From the NCBI GenBank assembly GCA_016784195.1, contig JADHVE010000059.1:1-6855 (forward strand): 6,855 nt of DNA, written 5' to 3'. The notes under the pieces were generated by a model. That model saw only the letters and a list, made by a program, of their open reading frames with translations, had not been told where the DNA came from and searched no databases. Origin of the DNA: Candidatus Woesearchaeota archaeon (lineage in GTDB: Archaea; Nanobdellota; Nanobdellia; Woesearchaeales; GW2011-AR4). Positions 5,537 through 6,855 of the stretch are shown here, piece after piece (positions within the stretch are counted from its first letter, which is position 1; every line of letters starts with the position of its first letter). Made by a program: the position numbers and the translations under genes.

Positions 5537-6277
5537 TTATTTGTCCAGCAACATTAACTCTTTTTTATAATAGAAAAACCATATGACGGCCTTAATCAAA
5601 AATATGGGTATTATAATCATCAAGATATAATCAAGGATTAAAAACATCGGACCGATTACAAAGAACAGCACTTTAATATCCGACCCACTTACAGGATCTC
5701 TTAAACCTTTTTTAAGTAACCACCCCTTTATTTTACCTATGAGTCCTGTTTGACCCAAATTATCTTTTGAAATTCTTCGTTCATAATTCTTCTCACCCAT
5801 TAGTTGTAGAGCAACATTGCTTTCAAGATTGTGATGAAATTTGATGAACAACATTACACCACCTAAAAGAAGCCAGACGTGATTACCCGTATAGAGGAAA
5901 TATCCATACCCAAGCGTAATTGCCGCAATAGATTGGCCCCACACATCAATGTACGAATCAAACCACGCCCCAAACTTAGAAGACTTATTTTTCAATCGAG
6001 CAATTTTGCCATCCACGGCATCCAGAAGTATGCCTAAATAAAAGAAAACTGCACCCCAAAATAAATGCCATGGCAAATTTGCCGTCAGGAAGAAATATCC
6101 ACAGAAAATATAAAATAATCCACTTATCGCAGATATTGTGTTAGGAGAAATATTTGTAAAATTAGCCACCAACCATGTCGTACCCATCACAGTAGGTTTC
6201 AGAAGAAAAGTATGCACCCAATTTCTACCTATTTTATGACTTCCTCTTATTTCAGCCATAGAATATTTTATTTTCAT
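5537..6277 (-). CDS. CDP-alcohol phosphatidyltransferase-family membrane enzyme
   Basis: A 246-residue polytopic membrane enzyme with a perfect CDP-OH-P signature D-x2-DG-x2-AR-x8-G-x3-D-x3-D: D86, D89, G90, A93, R94, G103, D107 and D111. These residues bind two metal ions and CDP, and D111 is the expected general base. Hydrophobic segments lie at about 47-65, 70-87, 113-130, 135-147 and 203-236. The family transfers a phospho-head group from a CDP-alcohol to an acceptor alcohol with release of CMP. The N-terminal ISPNTISAISGL (43-54) is typical of members related to choline/ethanolamine-type transferases. It has its own TATA box and lies just upstream of the cytidylyltransferase operon, so it probably uses their product to build a phosphonolipid, phospholipid or glycan. 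The true acceptor is unknown. Confidence 0.93.
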   Translation of the reverse strand: MKIKYSMAEIRGSHKIGRNWVHTFLLKPTVMGTTWLVANFTNISPNTISAISGLFYIFCGYFFLTANLPWHLFWGAVFFYLGILLDAVDGKIARLKNKSSKFGAWFDSYIDVWGQSIAAITLGYGYFLYTGNHVWLLLGGVMLFIKFHHNLESNVALQLMGEKNYERRISKDNLGQTGLIGKIKGWLLKKGLRDPVSGSDIKVLFFVIGPMFLILDYILMIIIPIFLIKAVIWFFYYKKELMLLDK

Positions 6278-6299
6278 TCTCTTAAAGAATCTAATTTTG

Positions 6300-6308
6300 A
6301 TTTATAAG
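6300..6308 (-). promoter_or_regulatory. TATA box of the CDP-alcohol transferase gene
   Basis: Minus-strand CTTATAAAT is centred 27 bases before the ATG, again predicting a leaderless transcript. It overlaps the final codons of the broken methyltransferase next to it, so this promoter may have arisen in, or have replaced, the lost end of that gene. Confidence 0.6.
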
Positions 6309-6605
6309 TTTTTCCACATATAGTTTACATTTTTTAGTTTTTGTTCTAAAAAAACAAATTTATTCACTATCAATTGCCAGTCCATTTGAGACATTATCAA
6401 TATCCTTGGTTACCCTGCCCGGACTACAAGCAATTTCTAATACTAGCTTCGAATTAGTTTCTGTGATTGCTTTTTTTACGAATTTAACTTGATTTTCGTG
6501 TTCAATGATATAAATTGGAAACTTAAATCTATTTGAAACGTATTTATCGGCCTCCTCTTTACTCATATAATATTCTTCCACATTTTTTTTGTTATTAGAT
6601 ATCAT
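6302..6605 (-). pseudogene. Truncated, frameshifted SAM methyltransferase
   Basis: From the ATG at 6605 an 81-codon frame runs to a TAA at 6360-6362. It contains the front of a class I methyltransferase: YYMSKEEADKYVSNRFKFPI (13-32), a Gln-Val-Lys-Phe-Val helix, and motif I LVLEIACSPGRV (54-65) followed by GLAIDSE (75-81), where the SAM-binding Asp sits. Motif I has Ser where GxG is expected. The frame ends right after this Asp, much too early for the fold. Skipping one base at 6362 gives 19 more codons that read like the next helix and strand of such enzymes (KFVFLEQKLKNVNYMWKNL) before a stop at 6302-6304; nothing further is recognisable. It is therefore likely a decayed gene with one frameshift and a lost C-terminal half. 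A short expressed protein or an assembly error at the T7 run nearby remains possible. Confidence 0.6.
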
Positions 6606-6646
6606 TTTGTAACACTATTTCATTCAAAACATTGTTTTTTAATTAA

Positions 6647-6654
6647 GTTTAAGT
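6647..6654 (+). promoter_or_regulatory. Possible TATA box for the plus-strand leader/RNA
   Basis: TTTAAGTA is a moderate archaeal TATA match. A start 24-27 bases downstream would fall at about 6673-6678, just inside the GC-rich structured stretch. A second TATA-like word, TATTTAAAG at 6701-6709, lies inside that stretch and could be an alternative promoter for the plus-strand gene. Confidence 0.3.
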
Positions 6655-6658
6655 ATTT

Positions 6659-6800
6659 TTTGAAATAAAAGCACTGGTCACTGGACATCCTGCCGCGAGG
6701 TATTTAAAGGACTTAGTTCTAATACTATTGTCGCTTCTCAGCGGCTCACCCCATCCTCTGGAGCCTCGCAGCTCATAATTAAGGAGGGTTTGAAATAAAA
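6659..6800 (+). repeat. 12-base direct repeat bracketing the GC-rich segment
   Basis: TTTGAAATAAAA occurs exactly at 6659-6670 and again at 6789-6800, with 118 bases of GC-rich sequence between. The arrangement looks like an insertion flanked by a target duplication, but I see no terminal inverted repeats in the segment. The second copy ends at the A of a possible ATG (6800-6802). Confidence 0.5.
6671..6788 (+). ncRNA. Candidate structured RNA or leader element (unknown family)
   Basis: This stretch is much richer in G+C than everything around it and encodes no credible protein. A long hairpin can be drawn on the plus strand: GCCGCGAG (6692-6699) pairs with CTC-A-GCGGC (6737-6745, one bulged A). 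Inside it GTATT (6700-6704) pairs with AATAC (6721-6725), and AGGAC (6708-6712) pairs with GTTCT (6716-6720) around a TTA loop. A competing stem pairs GCGGCTC (6741-6747) with GAGCCTCGC (6761-6769) with two bases bulged, so the two folds exclude each other. It ends in AAGGAGGG, a potential ribosome binding site. One G-U pair in the hairpin favours the plus strand. It matches no tRNA, 5S, SRP or RNase P signature that I can recognise. It could be a riboswitch-like leader of the plus-strand gene or a free small RNA. Confidence 0.4.
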
Positions 6801-6814
6801 TGCGAATAGCAAAT

Positions 6815-6821
6815 GGAGGTG
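6815..6821 (+). promoter_or_regulatory. Ribosome binding site for plus-strand gene
   Basis: GGAGGTG stands 6 bases before the ATG at 6828, an excellent archaeal Shine-Dalgarno fit. An earlier GGAGGG at 6783-6788 stands 11 bases before another ATG at 6800, so two starts in different frames compete. Confidence 0.5.
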
Positions 6822-6827
6822 TTGTAT

Positions 6828-6855
6828 ATGGAATCAACACAAAAGAAAACTATTT
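6828..6855 (+). CDS. Start of an unidentified plus-strand gene (runs off right edge)
   Basis: Nine codons, beginning MESTQKKTI, follow a well-placed GGAGGTG. They are too few to identify a family. The alternative start at 6800, in another frame, gives MRIANGGVVYGINTKENY and is also open to the window edge; it has a weaker, more distant GGAGGG. If the 6828 start is right, the 6800 frame could be a short leader peptide or chance. The gene is divergent from the methyltransferase remnant and lies downstream of the GC-rich structured segment. Confidence 0.35.

Noticed and set aside
6672..6684. Tandem CACTGG repeat (two copies separated by one T) as a CRISPR or satellite remnant
   Set aside because: Only two six-base copies occur, with no spacers or further units; too short to mean more than chance.
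6671..6790. tRNA or other standard RNA gene in the GC-rich stretch
   Set aside because: Neither strand shows a T-loop GGTTCRANYCC word, a cloverleaf, or the conserved cores of 5S, SRP or RNase P RNA.
6649..6840. 63-codon open frame on the minus strand across the GC-rich segment
   Set aside because: It spans the structured GC-rich stretch and the direct repeats, has no ribosome binding site, no recognisable motif and an odd composition; the frame is best explained by chance in GC-rich sequence.

Overview
The window looks archaeal. It is AT-rich, and each transcription unit opens with a TATA-like box centred about 27-33 bases before its ATG (cmk, the NTP transferase, the first cytidylyltransferase, the CDP-alcohol transferase), the spacing expected for leaderless or nearly leaderless archaeal transcripts. 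Genes inside the operon instead carry GGAGG/GAGGTG ribosome binding sites. A small AbrB-type swapped-hairpin domain and an oligo-T terminator without a stem fit the same picture. I cannot name the lineage; a small-genome (DPANN-like) archaeon or an AT-rich thaumarchaeon are both possible.

Layout: nearly everything is on the minus strand, so it is read from right to left. At the right edge (6606-6855) is a GC-rich, well-structured stretch that may be a leader or small RNA on the plus strand, followed by the first codons of a plus-strand gene. Next, in minus-strand order, come a broken SAM methyltransferase (6302-6605); a CDP-alcohol phosphatidyltransferase-family membrane enzyme (5537-6277); and a tight five-gene operon (5462 to 1968) of two HxGH cytidylyltransferases, the first with an AbrB-like N-terminal domain, then the phosphonate-type ABC importer phnD-phnC-phnE. 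After these come a sugar-nucleotidyltransferase-fold NTP transferase resembling LicC/PntC (1228-1920), a bacterial-type CMP kinase (367-1095), and a second, apparently intact SAM methyltransferase that runs off the left edge.

Taken together, the genes suggest a route in which an imported organophosphorus compound, most simply a phosphonate such as 2-aminoethylphosphonate or a phospho-alcohol, is activated to a CMP- or CDP-conjugate by the cytidylyltransferases and transferred to a lipid or glycan alcohol by the CDP-alcohol enzyme. CMP is released and re-phosphorylated by Cmk, and the methyltransferase may tailor the head group. The window has no C-P lyase, phosphonatase or PEP mutase gene. 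The locus therefore looks like direct capture of an intact phosphonate or head group rather than its breakdown or de novo synthesis. Gene identities rest on motifs; the pathway is inference.
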